Assembly: GCA_025934635.1 (NCBI GenBank)
Contig: JAICWX010000034.1
Span: forward strand, 1-43,234
Length of the DNA stretch: 43,234 bases
DNA from: Streptosporangiaceae bacterium
GTDB lineage: Bacteria > Actinomycetota > Actinomycetes > Streptosporangiales > Streptosporangiaceae
Direction: 5' to 3'
A model generated the notes under the pieces. That model ran no database searches. It worked only from the letters and a program-made list of their open reading frames with translations, and was not told the DNA's origin. The first letter of the stretch is position 1. Every line of letters begins with the position of its first letter. Made by a program: the position numbers and the translations under genes. Shown in pieces: positions 16,853 through 25,400 of the stretch.

Positions 16853-19600
16853 CTACCCAGGTCCGGCGGGCCCGCCGCCGGCCTGGCCTGGTCCCTGCGG
16901 CTGGTTCATGACCCACGCGGCGATCTGGGTCCGCGAGTTGAACCCCAGCTTGGCCATGATGTTGGCGACGTGCCTGGCTGCGGTGGTGTGGCTGATGGAC
17001 AGCTCGTCCGCGATGGCCTTGTTGCTCCGGCCGCTGGCCAGCAGCTCGGCGATCTGGTGCTCCCGCTGGGTCAGCGAGCTCGGCGGCGCCGAGGCCACCG
17101 GGATGCCGCGCACCACGGTCAGGGACCGGTCCTCGTCGTCCGCCTCCGGGTGCGGCGTCGTCTCCAGCCCGATGTCCGGTGACGTGCCCAGGGCCAGCGC
17201 GATCGCGGCCTCGCTGTCCGTCGCCTGCCCGCTGGCCCACAGCCGGGCCACGGCGGCGTCGCCGAGCAGGTGGCGGGCCGGGGCGAGGTATCTCTCGACG
17301 CGCGCGCCCGCCAGCGCGGGCAGGCCCGCCGTCTCGCGCAGCGCGGCCGACGCCGCGGCCAGCTGCACGGCCAGGTCGGACTGGCCCTCACGCCCGGCCA
17401 GCGCCGCGAACGCCTCCAGGCCGCGGGCCACGCCGATCCGCGCGCCGGTGGCCTGGCTGAGCCGCAGGCTCCTGGTCAGGTGCCGCCGGGCCTGCTCGAT
17501 CGCGCCGAGGTCCATGGCCACCCGGCCCAGCCCGGCCAGGCAGCGGGCGATCTCCGGGCGGGCTCCGATCTCCCGCAAGATGGCCAGCGCCTCCACGTAC
17601 CAGCCGTGCGCCTCGCCCGGGCGGCTGCGGAACCGGGCCAGGTCACCCAGGCCGAGCAGGGCCCGGGCGGCACCCCACTGCTGGTCGATCCGCCGCATTA
17701 CCGCCACCGAGGCGGTGGCCAGCTGCTCGGACTCGCGCAGCTGGCCGCGCCGGGCCGCGATGGCGCCCCGGGTGCCGAGCGCGTACCCCTCGTTCCAGCC
17801 GTCCCCGGCCGCCTGGGCGATCGACAGCGCCTCGTCCGCGCTGGCCACCGCCTCGTCCACCCGTCCGGTGTGCAGCGCGACCTCGGCCAGCAGGTTCAGC
17901 GCCACCGCGGTCCAGTACTCGTCGGCGGCATCACGGCACAGCTTCAGCCCGTCCGCGGCCAGCGGCCAGGCGGCGGCCGGGTCGCTGGACAGGACCAGCT
18001 GCCCGCGTACCACGGTGGCCGCGCCCTGTACCCAGGCCGGGACCGCGGACAGGTCGAGGGCCATCAGCGCGCGCAGCCATTCGCCGCCCTCGGCGAACGT
18101 GCCCCAGACGATCCAGCACGGGCTGACCGCGGCGCAGATCCGCAGCCCGGCTTCCACGTCGCCCTGCTCCAGGCACCAGTCCAGGACCTGGGCCACGTTG
18201 CCCCGGTCGACGTCGTACCGGCGGAAGACGTCCACCCGGGCCGACCACGGGGCCGGGATGCGGGCCATCCCGACCGTCTGGTTGAGCTCGGCTGTCCGCA
18301 GCGTGTAGTCGCGGAGCCTGCCCCGGAACACCTCGGCCTCCCCGGCCTGGGCCAGCCGCAGCCCTGCGTACTCCCGGATCGTGTCGAGCATCCGGTACCG
18401 CGCCTGGCCGGACAGCTCGGGATCCAGCACGACCAGCGACTTGTCCACCAGCGCGGCGGTCAGGCCGAGCACGTCCGCGGCCGGGGTGCTTTCGTCGGCG
18501 CATACCTCCTCGGCCATCTCCAGCGACCAGCCGGTGAACACCGCCAGCCGCCGGAACAGCGCCCGCTCGGACTCGGTGAGCAGGTCATAGCTCCACTCGA
18601 TGGCGCCGCGCAGGGTGCGCTGGCGCGGCCCGGCCGACCGGTCGCCCGTGGTCAGCAGCCCGAACCGGTCGTCCAGCCGGGCGGCGATCTGCTCGACCGA
18701 CAGCGCCCGGACCCGGGCCGCGGCCAGCTCGATGGCCAGCGGCATCCCGTCCAGCGCCCGGCAGATCGAGGTGACGGCCGCGATGTTGCCCGGCCCGACC
18801 GCGAACCCCGGCCGGGACGCAGCCGCCCGGTCCGCGAACAGCCGCACCGCCTCGTACTGACCCGCCCAGCCCTGGCCCGCCCCGTGCTGGCCCGCCCCGT
18901 GCTGGCCCGCCCACTGCTGGCCCGCCCCCTGCTGTGCTGTCCGGTGCTGGCTCGCCTCCGGGCCCGCGCCCGCCCGGCCGTTCGCCCCGGAGGTAGCCGG
19001 CGCGCCCGGCGGGGCCACCGAGAGCGGCGGCACCCGCCAGATGGTCTCGGCCGCGACCGACAGCGGTTCCCGGCTGGTGGCCAGCAGGCGCAGTCCCCGC
19101 GCGCTGGCCAGCAGATGGCGGCCGACCTGGGCACACGATTCGAGCAGGTGCTCGCAGTTGTCCAGGACCAGCAGCATCCGCCGCGGCCGCAGCGCTTCGC
19201 CGAGCGTCTCGAGCAGCGGGCGTCCGGCCTCCTCGGTGATCCCGGTGACCGTCGCGATACGCGAGACCACCTGGTCGGGCTGCCGCAGGTCGGCCAGCTC
19301 GACGAACCAGACCCCGTCCGGGAATTCTTCCCCCGCGGCCGCGCCCTCTCCGGAGACCGCGGCCAGCAGCCGGAGGGCGAGCCGGGTCTTGCCGATCCCG
19401 CCGGGGCCGCACAAAGTCAGCGCGCGGGTCCGGCTCAGCAGCTGGCTCAGCTCGCCAAGCTCCCGCTCCCGGCCGATAAAGCTATTCGGTTCCTCGGGCA
19501 GATGGGCCTGGATCTCGTCCACGTCAATTCCTCGGGCACCGGCGTCACCCTCAGGGTAAACCTGAGGTGGCGCCTCCCGGGGGAAACGAGCTGAAGTCAT
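16853..19600 (-). CDS. LuxR-family regulator with NB-ARC-type ATPase and TPR repeats
   Basis: This is a large signal-integrating regulator, about 915 residues from ATG 19600. Residues about 35-330 form an AfsR-like ATPase with P-loop CGPGGIGKTRLALRLL, Walker-B-like LLVLDNCEHLLE and ATSREPL. Helical TPR-like repeats follow (about 460-790, many YALGTRGAIAARRGQL-type units). The C-terminus is a LuxR helix-turn-helix (LTQREHQIAELLASGRSNKAIADELSISHTTAARHVANIMAKLGF). It lacks the N-terminal SARP domain of true AfsR. A Gly/Ala/Gln repeat (GAGQ-WAGQ units) from a 15-nt tandem array lies between the ATPase subdomains. The longer frame to 19696 would add 32 residues read through a leader hairpin. The target genes are unknown. 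Confidence 0.87.
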   Translation of the reverse strand: MTSARFPREAPPQVYPEGDAGARGIDVDEIQAHLPEEPNSFIGRERELGELSQLLSRTRALTLCGPGGIGKTRLALRLLAAVSGEGAAAGEEFPDGVWFVELADLRQPDQVVSRIATVTGITEEAGRPLLETLGEALRPRRMLLVLDNCEHLLESCAQVGRHLLASARGLRLLATSREPLSVAAETIWRVPPLSVAPPGAPATSGANGRAGAGPEASQHRTAQQGAGQQWAGQHGAGQHGAGQGWAGQYEAVRLFADRAAASRPGFAVGPGNIAAVTSICRALDGMPLAIELAAARVRALSVEQIAARLDDRFGLLTTGDRSAGPRQRTLRGAIEWSYDLLTESERALFRRLAVFTGWSLEMAEEVCADESTPAADVLGLTAALVDKSLVVLDPELSGQARYRMLDTIREYAGLRLAQAGEAEVFRGRLRDYTLRTAELNQTVGMARIPAPWSARVDVFRRYDVDRGNVAQVLDWCLEQGDVEAGLRICAAVSPCWIVWGTFAEGGEWLRALMALDLSAVPAWVQGAATVVRGQLVLSSDPAAAWPLAADGLKLCRDAADEYWTAVALNLLAEVALHTGRVDEAVASADEALSIAQAAGDGWNEGYALGTRGAIAARRGQLRESEQLATASVAVMRRIDQQWGAARALLGLGDLARFRSRPGEAHGWYVEALAILREIGARPEIARCLAGLGRVAMDLGAIEQARRHLTRSLRLSQATGARIGVARGLEAFAALAGREGQSDLAVQLAAASAALRETAGLPALAGARVERYLAPARHLLGDAAVARLWASGQATDSEAAIALALGTSPDIGLETTPHPEADDEDRSLTVVRGIPVASAPPSSLTQREHQIAELLASGRSNKAIADELSISHTTAARHVANIMAKLGFNSRTQIAAWVMNQPQGPGQAGGGPAGPG
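18857..18931 (-). repeat. 15-nt tandem repeat within the LuxR/ATPase gene
   Basis: Five close copies of a 15-nt unit (plus-strand CTGGCCCGCCCCGTG and variants) lie at 18857-18931. Two diverged copies continue to 18961. On the coding strand each unit gives five residues of the type (H/Q)GAGQ or (Q)WAGQ. The reading frame is kept, so copy-number change would lengthen or shorten a flexible loop without a frameshift. Confidence 0.85.
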
Positions 19601-19606
19601 GCCGAA

Positions 19607-19739
19607 CAGGCCCCGCTGCCCAAATCGCCGGCAGGGCCTGAAGATCGGTGAGGTGGGCTGCCCAACCCCAACCAGCAGCTCTCTTAGCAGCAACAATAAT
19701 GTCTGCTAGTCCAGCCCATACCTCACCGAGGCTTCAAGG
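19607..19739 (-). promoter_or_regulatory. Leader hairpin and long inverted repeat upstream of the LuxR regulator
   Basis: CAGGCCCCGCTGCC (19607-19620) pairs with GGCAGGGCCTG (19630-19640). In the minus-strand mRNA this buries the GCGGGG ribosome-site candidate just before ATG 19600. A longer imperfect inverted repeat has arms at 19637-19660 and 19712-19739 sharing GAAG, CGGTGAGGT and GGGCTG blocks, about 50 nt apart. The two structures share only four bases at 19637-19640. The arrangement could act as a leader RNA or as protein-binding palindromes; both are inference. Confidence 0.5.
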
Positions 19740-19867
19740 TATGCGCTGCGCGCCGCCCTCGCATCGTCCGGATTATGTAGCCCGTTATGTATTTATCCCC
19801 ATGCCCTCAGCCTCAATGCTCACACCCGCATCACAACTCCCGCCCGTCACCCGTCCCTGCCCCTGGC

Positions 19868-19922
19868 AACGACATCGATGCCCCATCGATGTCGTTCCAG
19901 CAGCATTGATGCTCCATCGATG
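19868..19922. promoter_or_regulatory. Four-copy CATYGATG operator-like array
   Basis: The self-complementary octamer CATCGATG (one copy CATTGATG) starts at 19873, 19884, 19904 and 19915, spacings of 11, 20 and 11 bp. The first pair sits in a perfect 13-bp inverted repeat (19868-19880 with 19884-19896, loop CCC). The spacings of about one, two and one helical turns suggest cooperative binding of a dimeric regulator on one face of the DNA. The array lies 270 bp from the LuxR start and about 170 bp before the imuA' -35 box. Confidence 0.6.
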
Positions 19923-19997
19923 CCGTTTACCGCGCCACCCGGGGACGCGGGGGGTGGACGTATGGCGCACCACGGACATCACCTGCCCCGTGATGCC

Positions 19998-20057
19998 GGA
20001 CGCTTACCGCGGAAGAGCCGTACCCCGCGGACGCTCACCGCGGAAGAGCCGCACCCT
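19998..20057. repeat. Two-copy direct repeat, 31-bp period, upstream of the imuA' promoter
   Basis: Positions 19998-20026 and 20029-20057 match except at a few positions. The shared core is ACCGCGGAAGAGCCG. The second copy ends 34 bp before the TTGACA box. It could bind a regulator or be a simple tandem duplication. Confidence 0.75.
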
Positions 20058-20091
20058 CTGGGGTACGACCGCATGCCACCTGGCCTGAGGG

Positions 20092-20121
20092 TTGACAGAG
20101 AACGAACTTATGTTCGATAAT
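20092..20121 (+). promoter_or_regulatory. SOS promoter with LexA box driving imuA'-imuB-dnaE2
   Basis: TTGACA (20092-20097) and GATAAT (20116-20121) form a strong -35/-10 pair with 18-bp spacing. The palindrome CGAACTTATGTTCG (20103-20116) fits the actinobacterial LexA operator CGAAC-N4-GTTCG and covers the spacer up to the -10, so LexA binding would block polymerase. Induction by DNA damage is expected from what is known of this cassette in mycobacteria and other bacteria. Confidence 0.88.
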
Positions 20122-20128
20122 CGGCGAG

Positions 20129-20959
20129 GTGGGGAGCGCGCCTGCGGAAACCAGGTGGATGCCGACCGGGCGGCCGGGGCTGTCCGCGGCCCGGGGAAAC
20201 TCCAGCCCAAGCGCTCCCGACCCGGGATTTTCTGGTCCGGGATTTTCTGGTCCGGGAGTGCTGCCGGTGCTGCCGGCGTTGCGCGAGCTGCTGCCGCGGG
20301 GGCTGGCTCGCGGGACGGTGGTGGCGGTGGCGGAGTTCGGCCTGCTGTGCCTGGCGCTGGCAGCGGCCGCGTCGGCGGATGGGGCCTGGTGCGGAATCGC
20401 CGGGCTCCCCGAGGCCGGGGTGCTGGCGGCGGCCGGCCTCGGCCTGGACGCCGGGCGGATCCTGCTGGTCCCGGATCCCGGGCCGGCCTGGCCGCAGGTG
20501 ACGGCGTCGCTGCTCGACGGGTGCGAGCTCGTCCTGCTACGCCTGCCCAGACCAACGGGAGGCACAACGGGAGGCGCAACGGGAGGCGCAACGGGAGGCG
20601 CAACGGGAGGCGCAGGGCCGGCGCAGGCCAGGCGGCGCCTCGAGGCAACGCTGCGCCGCGGGCGGGGAGTGCTGCTCGTGGCCGGGGACTGGCCCGGGGC
20701 ACAGCACCGGCTCCGGGTTGTCACCCAGCGGTGGACCGGGCTCGGCGACGGGCACGGGCGGCTGCGGGCGTGCTGCGCGCAGGTGGCGGCCGACGGCCGC
20801 GGGGAGGCGGCCATGACACGGACGCGCTGGCTCTGGCTGCCCGGCGAGGACGGCGGCGTCTCCCTGGCCGACCCGCGGGATTTCCCGGCGGACCTGCCAC
20901 CTGGCGTCCCGGCGGATCTGGGCGGGGCCGCGCCCGCCCTGCGAGCGGTTAACGGGTGA
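20129..20959 (+). CDS. imuA': ImuA' mutasome accessory protein
   Basis: This is the first gene of the SOS mutagenesis cassette, about 276 residues. ImuA' proteins are distant RecA/SulA-like factors needed, with ImuB and DnaE2, for damage-induced mutagenesis. The sequence keeps the family outline LPALRELLPRGLARGTVVAVAE, AWCGIAGLPEAGVLAAAGLGLDAGRILLVPDPG, WPQVTASLLDGCELVLL and RRLEATLRRGRGVLLVAG. No Walker A is intact. GTG 20129 lies seven bases past the -10 box, so the mRNA is probably leaderless; ATG 20159 is an alternative. The gene carries two in-frame tandem repeats, 15 nt x2 at 20224-20253 (PGFSG) and 12 nt x5 at 20555-20614 (TGGA). The stop overlaps the imuB start (GTGA). Confidence 0.83.
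   Translation: MGSAPAETRWMPTGRPGLSAARGNSSPSAPDPGFSGPGFSGPGVLPVLPALRELLPRGLARGTVVAVAEFGLLCLALAAAASADGAWCGIAGLPEAGVLAAAGLGLDAGRILLVPDPGPAWPQVTASLLDGCELVLLRLPRPTGGTTGGATGGATGGATGGAGPAQARRRLEATLRRGRGVLLVAGDWPGAQHRLRVVTQRWTGLGDGHGRLRACCAQVAADGRGEAAMTRTRWLWLPGEDGGVSLADPRDFPADLPPGVPADLGGAAPALRAVNG
20555..20614 (+). repeat. 12-nt x5 in-frame tandem repeat in imuA'
   Basis: Five units of ACGGGAGGCRCA run without gaps from 20555 to 20614 and encode (Thr-Gly-Gly-Ala/Thr)x5. The unit also contains GGGAGG, similar to a ribosome-binding site, but no start codon follows in a useful frame. Confidence 0.9.
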
Positions 20960-22464
20960 GCGCCCGCAATACCCCCGGCGACCAGCCGCCGCGCCGGATC
21001 ATGGTCGTGAGCTGCCCGGAACTGCACCATGCCGACTCGAGGGCCGGCTCGAGGGCCGGCTCCACGGTCGACCCCGGGCCGCAGAACGCGCGGCGGCACG
21101 AGCGGATGGTCACGATCGTGACCGGATTCTGCCCGGACGTGGAAATAGTGGAACGGGGGGTGTGCGCGTTCGGCGCCCGCGGCCCGGCCCGCTATTTCGG
21201 CGGCGAGACGGCGCTGGCCAACCAGATCATCGCCGCGCTAGCCGATCCCAGCACCCAGACCGATCCCAGCACCCCAGCCGATCCCAGCACCCAGACGACC
21301 TCCCGCCCCCAGGTAGGCGTCGCCGACGGCCTGTTCGCCGCGTTGCTAGCCACCCGCCAGCAACGCGGCACCCAAAAACGAGACGACCAGGTCACGATAA
21401 TCCCGCCCGGCGGCACGCCCAGGTTCCTGGCCACCCAGCCAGTAAGCGTCCTGGCCGATCAGGACCTGGCCCGCCTCCTCGACCGGCTGGGCCTGGCCAC
21501 GCTCGGGGATTTCGCCGCGCTCACGCTGAGCGACGTAGCCAGCCGATTCGGTGACCCGGGGGAGTACGCGCACCGGCTGGCCCGCGGCCTCGGCCCCCGG
21601 CCGCTAGCCACCAGCCCGCCACCCGCCGACCTGTCCGTAACCCAGGAGTTCGACCCACCGGAACCCCGAGCCGAGCCGGTGATCTTCGCGGCCAAGGCCC
21701 TCGCGGAAAACCTCCACCACGGCCTCGCCGCCCGCGCCCTGACCTGCGTCCGCGTCCAGGTCACGGCCGCCTGGGCCGACGGCCAGGAGAGCAGCCGCCG
21801 GTGGCGCCACGACGGCCTGCTCTCCGCCGCCGCAGTAGCCGAACGAGTCCGCTGGCAACTCGACGGCCACCAGCCCACATCCAAAACCAGCCAGGAAGGC
21901 GGCATCGTCACCCTGCGCCTCAATCCCGACCAGGTCGTCCGCGCCACCGGCCAGCAGCTCGCCCTGTGGGGAGAAGCGGCCATCACCGACCGGGTCGCCC
22001 GGGCCGCGCTGCGGGTCCAGGCCCTGCTCGGGCACGAGGCCGTGCTGCGCCCCCTCCTCGGCGGCGGCCGGAACGTGGACGACCGGGTAACACCCGTCCC
22101 GTTCGGTGAGAAAAGGGACCCCGAGCGGGCAACCGGGCAACCCTGGCCCGGGCGGGTCATGGGCCCGGCGCCCGGCCTGGTCTTCCCCGCCGCCCGGGCG
22201 GCGGACGTGACCGACGGCAACGGGAACCCGGTCACGGTCAGCGGGCGCTGCGCCCTGTCCGGGCCGCCGGCCCGGCTGACCATCCACAACGAGCCGCCAC
22301 GCCGCGTCACCGGCTGGGCCGGCCCCTGGCCGCTGTCCGAGCGCTGGTGGGATCCGCCCGCCGCCCGCCGCCGCGCCCGGTTCCAGCTCGCCACCGACGA
22401 CGGCCGCGCCTGGCTCGCGGTGGTCGAGGGCGGCCGCTGGCTGGTCGAGGCGGGGTACTGGTGA
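20956..22464 (+). CDS. imuB: ImuB, Y-family polymerase-like mutasome hub
   Basis: This 502-residue protein is related to Y-family DNA polymerases but is catalytically inactive in studied members. It bridges the beta clamp, ImuA' and DnaE2. Seen here are the palm-like start RRIMVVSCPELHHADS, the finger/palm region GARGPARYFGGETALANQI, a helix-hairpin-helix thumb (LDRLGLATLGDFAALTLSDVASRFG) and a little-finger-like region. The acidic metal ligands of active Y polymerases are not evident. Q334-LALWG matches the clamp-binding motif QL[SP]LWG known for ImuB. GTG 20956 overlaps the imuA' stop. An 18-nt x3 repeat (21244-21297, DPSTQT/DPSTPA) and a 12-nt x2 repeat (21037-21060, SRAG) insert low-complexity loops. 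Confidence 0.88.
   Translation: MSARNTPGDQPPRRIMVVSCPELHHADSRAGSRAGSTVDPGPQNARRHERMVTIVTGFCPDVEIVERGVCAFGARGPARYFGGETALANQIIAALADPSTQTDPSTPADPSTQTTSRPQVGVADGLFAALLATRQQRGTQKRDDQVTIIPPGGTPRFLATQPVSVLADQDLARLLDRLGLATLGDFAALTLSDVASRFGDPGEYAHRLARGLGPRPLATSPPPADLSVTQEFDPPEPRAEPVIFAAKALAENLHHGLAARALTCVRVQVTAAWADGQESSRRWRHDGLLSAAAVAERVRWQLDGHQPTSKTSQEGGIVTLRLNPDQVVRATGQQLALWGEAAITDRVARAALRVQALLGHEAVLRPLLGGGRNVDDRVTPVPFGEKRDPERATGQPWPGRVMGPAPGLVFPAARAADVTDGNGNPVTVSGRCALSGPPARLTIHNEPPRRVTGWAGPWPLSERWWDPPAARRRARFQLATDDGRAWLAVVEGGRWLVEAGYW
21244..21297 (+). repeat. 18-nt x3 in-frame tandem repeat in imuB
   Basis: Three units starting GATCCCAGCACCC at 21244, 21262 and 21280 encode DPSTQT, DPSTPA and DPSTQT. 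The unit length keeps the frame. The loop lies between conserved Y-family-like blocks. Confidence 0.88.
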
Positions 22465-25400
22465 TGGGCTGGGAGAACCCGCCGGTCTCCTGGCGCGAGC
22501 TGCAACGCCGGCTGACCTGGGGGACACCAGGAAACACAGAAACCCAGGCACCAAACGAGCGGCGCCTTTCCCGGTCGGCCAGTGCTTCCCTGTCCCGGCC
22601 CGGCGGGATCCCGTGGGCCGAGCTGCACTGCCATTCCTCGTTCAGCTTCCTCGACGGGGCCGCTACCCCCGGCGAGCTGGTCGCCGAGGCGGCCCGGCTC
22701 GGCCTGGAGACGCTCGCCCTGACCGACCACGACGGCATGTACGGCGTACCGCAATTCGCGCAGGCCGCCGCGCGGCTCCGGGACGACGGGACTCCGCTGC
22801 GCACCGTGTTCGGCGCCGAGCTGAGCCTCGGGGCCACCGGAAAGCAGGACCCCGACCCCCCGGGAAGCCACCTGCTCGTACTAGCGAAAGATGCCGAGGG
22901 CTACCGGCGGCTGTGCGCCGTGATCAGCGCCGCCCAGCTGGCAGGCGGCCAGAAGGGCCGCCCGGTCTATGACATCGAGAAGCTGGCGGACGAGCACGGC
23001 GGCCACTGGGCGGTGCTGACCGGGTGCCGCAAGGGCACGGTGCCCGCCGCGCTGGCGCACGGTGGCCCGGAAAAAGCCTGGCGGGAGCTGGGCACGCTGA
23101 CGGAGCTGTTCGGGCACGAGAACGTGCTGGTGGAGCTGACCGCCCGGCACGACCCCGGCGACGACGAGCGCAACGACATGCTGGCCCGGCTGGCCGCGCT
23201 GGCCGACCTCGGCGTGGTGGCCACCGGCAACGTCCACTTCGCGGCGCCCGCGCAGGCCCGGCTGGCCCAGGCGCTGGCCGCCATCCGGGCCCGCCGCAGC
23301 CTGGCCGAGATGGACGGCTGGCTGCCCGCGGCGGGCACCGCCTACCTGCGGTCCGGCGCGGAAATGGCGACCCTGCTGCGCCGTTACCCCGGAGTGCTCG
23401 AGCGCACCGCCGAGCTGGGGCGGTCGTGCGCGTTCGACTTCCGGGTGGTCGCGCCCCGGCTGCCCGCCTTCCCGGTCCCGGCCGGGCACACCGAGGCTTC
23501 CTGGCTGCGCGAGCTGGTCGCCCGCAAGGCCCCGGCCCGCTACGGGGCGCCGGGCCGCGAGCGGGTGCCCGGGGCGTACGCCCAGATCGGCCGGGAGCTC
23601 GACGTGATCGAGCGGCTCGGGTTCGGCGGCTACTTCCTGATCGTGCACAACATCGTCCGGTTCTGCGAGGAGAACGACATCTTGTGCCAGGGCCGCGGGT
23701 CGGCCGCGAACTCGGCGGTCTGCTACGCGATCGGCATCACCAGCGTCGACCCGGTCTCGCACCACCTGCTGTTCGAGCGGTTCCTGTCGGCCGGCCGGGA
23801 CGGCCCGCCCGACATCGACCTGGACATCGAGCACCGGCGGCGCGAGGAGGTGATCCAGTACGTCTACCGCACCTACGGCCGGGGCCGGGCCGCCCAGGTG
23901 GCCAACGTGATCTCCTACCGGCCGCGGCTGGCGCTGCGGGACGCCGGGCGCGCGCTCGGGTTCACGGTCCCTGAGGATCCGGACGATGCTCCAGCCAATG
24001 TCAAGGAGCTGGCCGGCACCATGCTGCGGCTGCCGCGGCACCTCGGCATCCACTCGGGCGGCATGGTGATCTGCGACCGCCCGGTGGGGGAGGTGTGCCC
24101 GGTGGAGTGGGCCCGGATGCCGGGCCGCACCGTACTGCAGTGGGACAAGGACGACTGCGCCTACGCCGGCCTGGTCAAGTTCGACCTGCTCGGCCTGGGC
24201 ATGCTGGCCGCCCTGCACGACTGCTTCGACCTGGTGACCAAGCACTACGGCGAGCACTGGACGATGGCGAGCATCCCGCAGGAGGACCCGGCCGTCTACC
24301 AGATGCTGGGCGAGGCGGACACCGTGGGCGTGTTCCAGGTGGAGTCCCGCGCCCAGATGGCCACCTTGCCCCGGCTGCGGCCGCAGCAGTTCTACGACCT
24401 GGTCATCGAGGTCGCGCTGATCAGGCCGGGGCCGATCCAGGGGGGTTCGGTCCATCCGTTCCTGCGCCGTCACGACGGGCTCGAGGAGGCGACGATGCCG
24501 CACGAGTCGATGCGCCCGGCGCTGGGCAAGACGCTGGGGGTGCCGCTGTTCCAGGAGCAGATGATGCAGCTGGCCGTCGACTGCGCCGGGTTCACCCCGG
24601 TCGAAGCCGACCGGCTCCGCCAGGCCATGAGCGCCAAACGAGCGCCCGAGCGCATCGAGGAACTGAAGCAGCGGCTGCTGGACGGGATGGCCGAACGCGG
24701 CATCGGCGCCGCCATGGCCCAGGACATCTACGCCAAGATCCTGGCCTTCTCCAGTTACGGCTTCCCCGAGTCGCACGCGATCAGCTTCGCCTACCTGGTC
24801 TACGCCAGCGCCTGGCTCAAGCTCCGCTTCCCGGCCGCGTTCACCGCCGCGCTGCTGCGCAACCAGCCGATGGGGTTCTACGCCCCGCACAGCCTGATCA
24901 ACGACGCCCGGCGGCACGGGGTCACCGTGCACGGCGTGGACGTCAACGCCAGCGATGCGCTGGCTACCCTCGAAGGGGAGCCACCCGCTATCAGGCTCGG
25001 CCTGTCCGCCGTGCGCCACCTGGGCCGGGCGGCGGCCGAGCGGGTCGCGGCCGGCCGTCCCTACCGGGACCTGGAAGACTTCGCCGTCCGGACCCGGCTG
25101 CCGGCCGCGGCGCTGGAGGCGCTGGCCACCGCGGGCGCGTTCGGCTGCTTCGGGCTCAGCCGCCGCGCCGCGCTGTGGGCGGCCGGCGCCGCGGCCTCCC
25201 TGCGCGCGGGACAACTGCCCGGCACCGCCACCGGGCTGGACGCGCCGCCGCTGCCGGCCATGACGCCGGCCGAGGAAACCCTGGCCGACCTGTGGGCCAC
25301 CAGCACGTACGGCACCCACCCGGTGGCGCACGTCCGGGCCGCCCTGGACGCACGGCAGGTGCTGACCGCGGCGGCGGCCCGGGACGCACGGGACGGCGCC

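Larger units (their letters stand above)
19601..20128. other. 528-bp divergent intergenic region rich in palindromes and repeats
   Basis: The region lies between the LuxR-type regulator (minus) and imuA' (plus). No convincing gene is present; the short frames across it have poor composition. It holds, from left to right, a hairpin next to the LuxR start, a long imperfect inverted repeat, two TTATGTA copies near 19772-19790, a four-copy CATYGATG array, a 29-nt direct repeat and the SOS promoter of imuA'. These are listed separately. Confidence 0.7.

Noticed and set aside
17270..19594. 774-codon plus-strand frame opposite the LuxR regulator
   Set aside because: Repetitive Arg/Gly/Pro-rich translation, no domain; the minus strand gives P-loop, TPR and LuxR HTH motifs.
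19648..20088. Possible plus-strand gene of 146 codons before imuA'
   Set aside because: It crosses the palindromes and repeats of the intergenic region, has no ribosome site and has no protein-like composition.
20555..20614. CRISPR-like array
   Set aside because: The units are contiguous 12-nt in-frame repeats with no spacers and no cas genes nearby.
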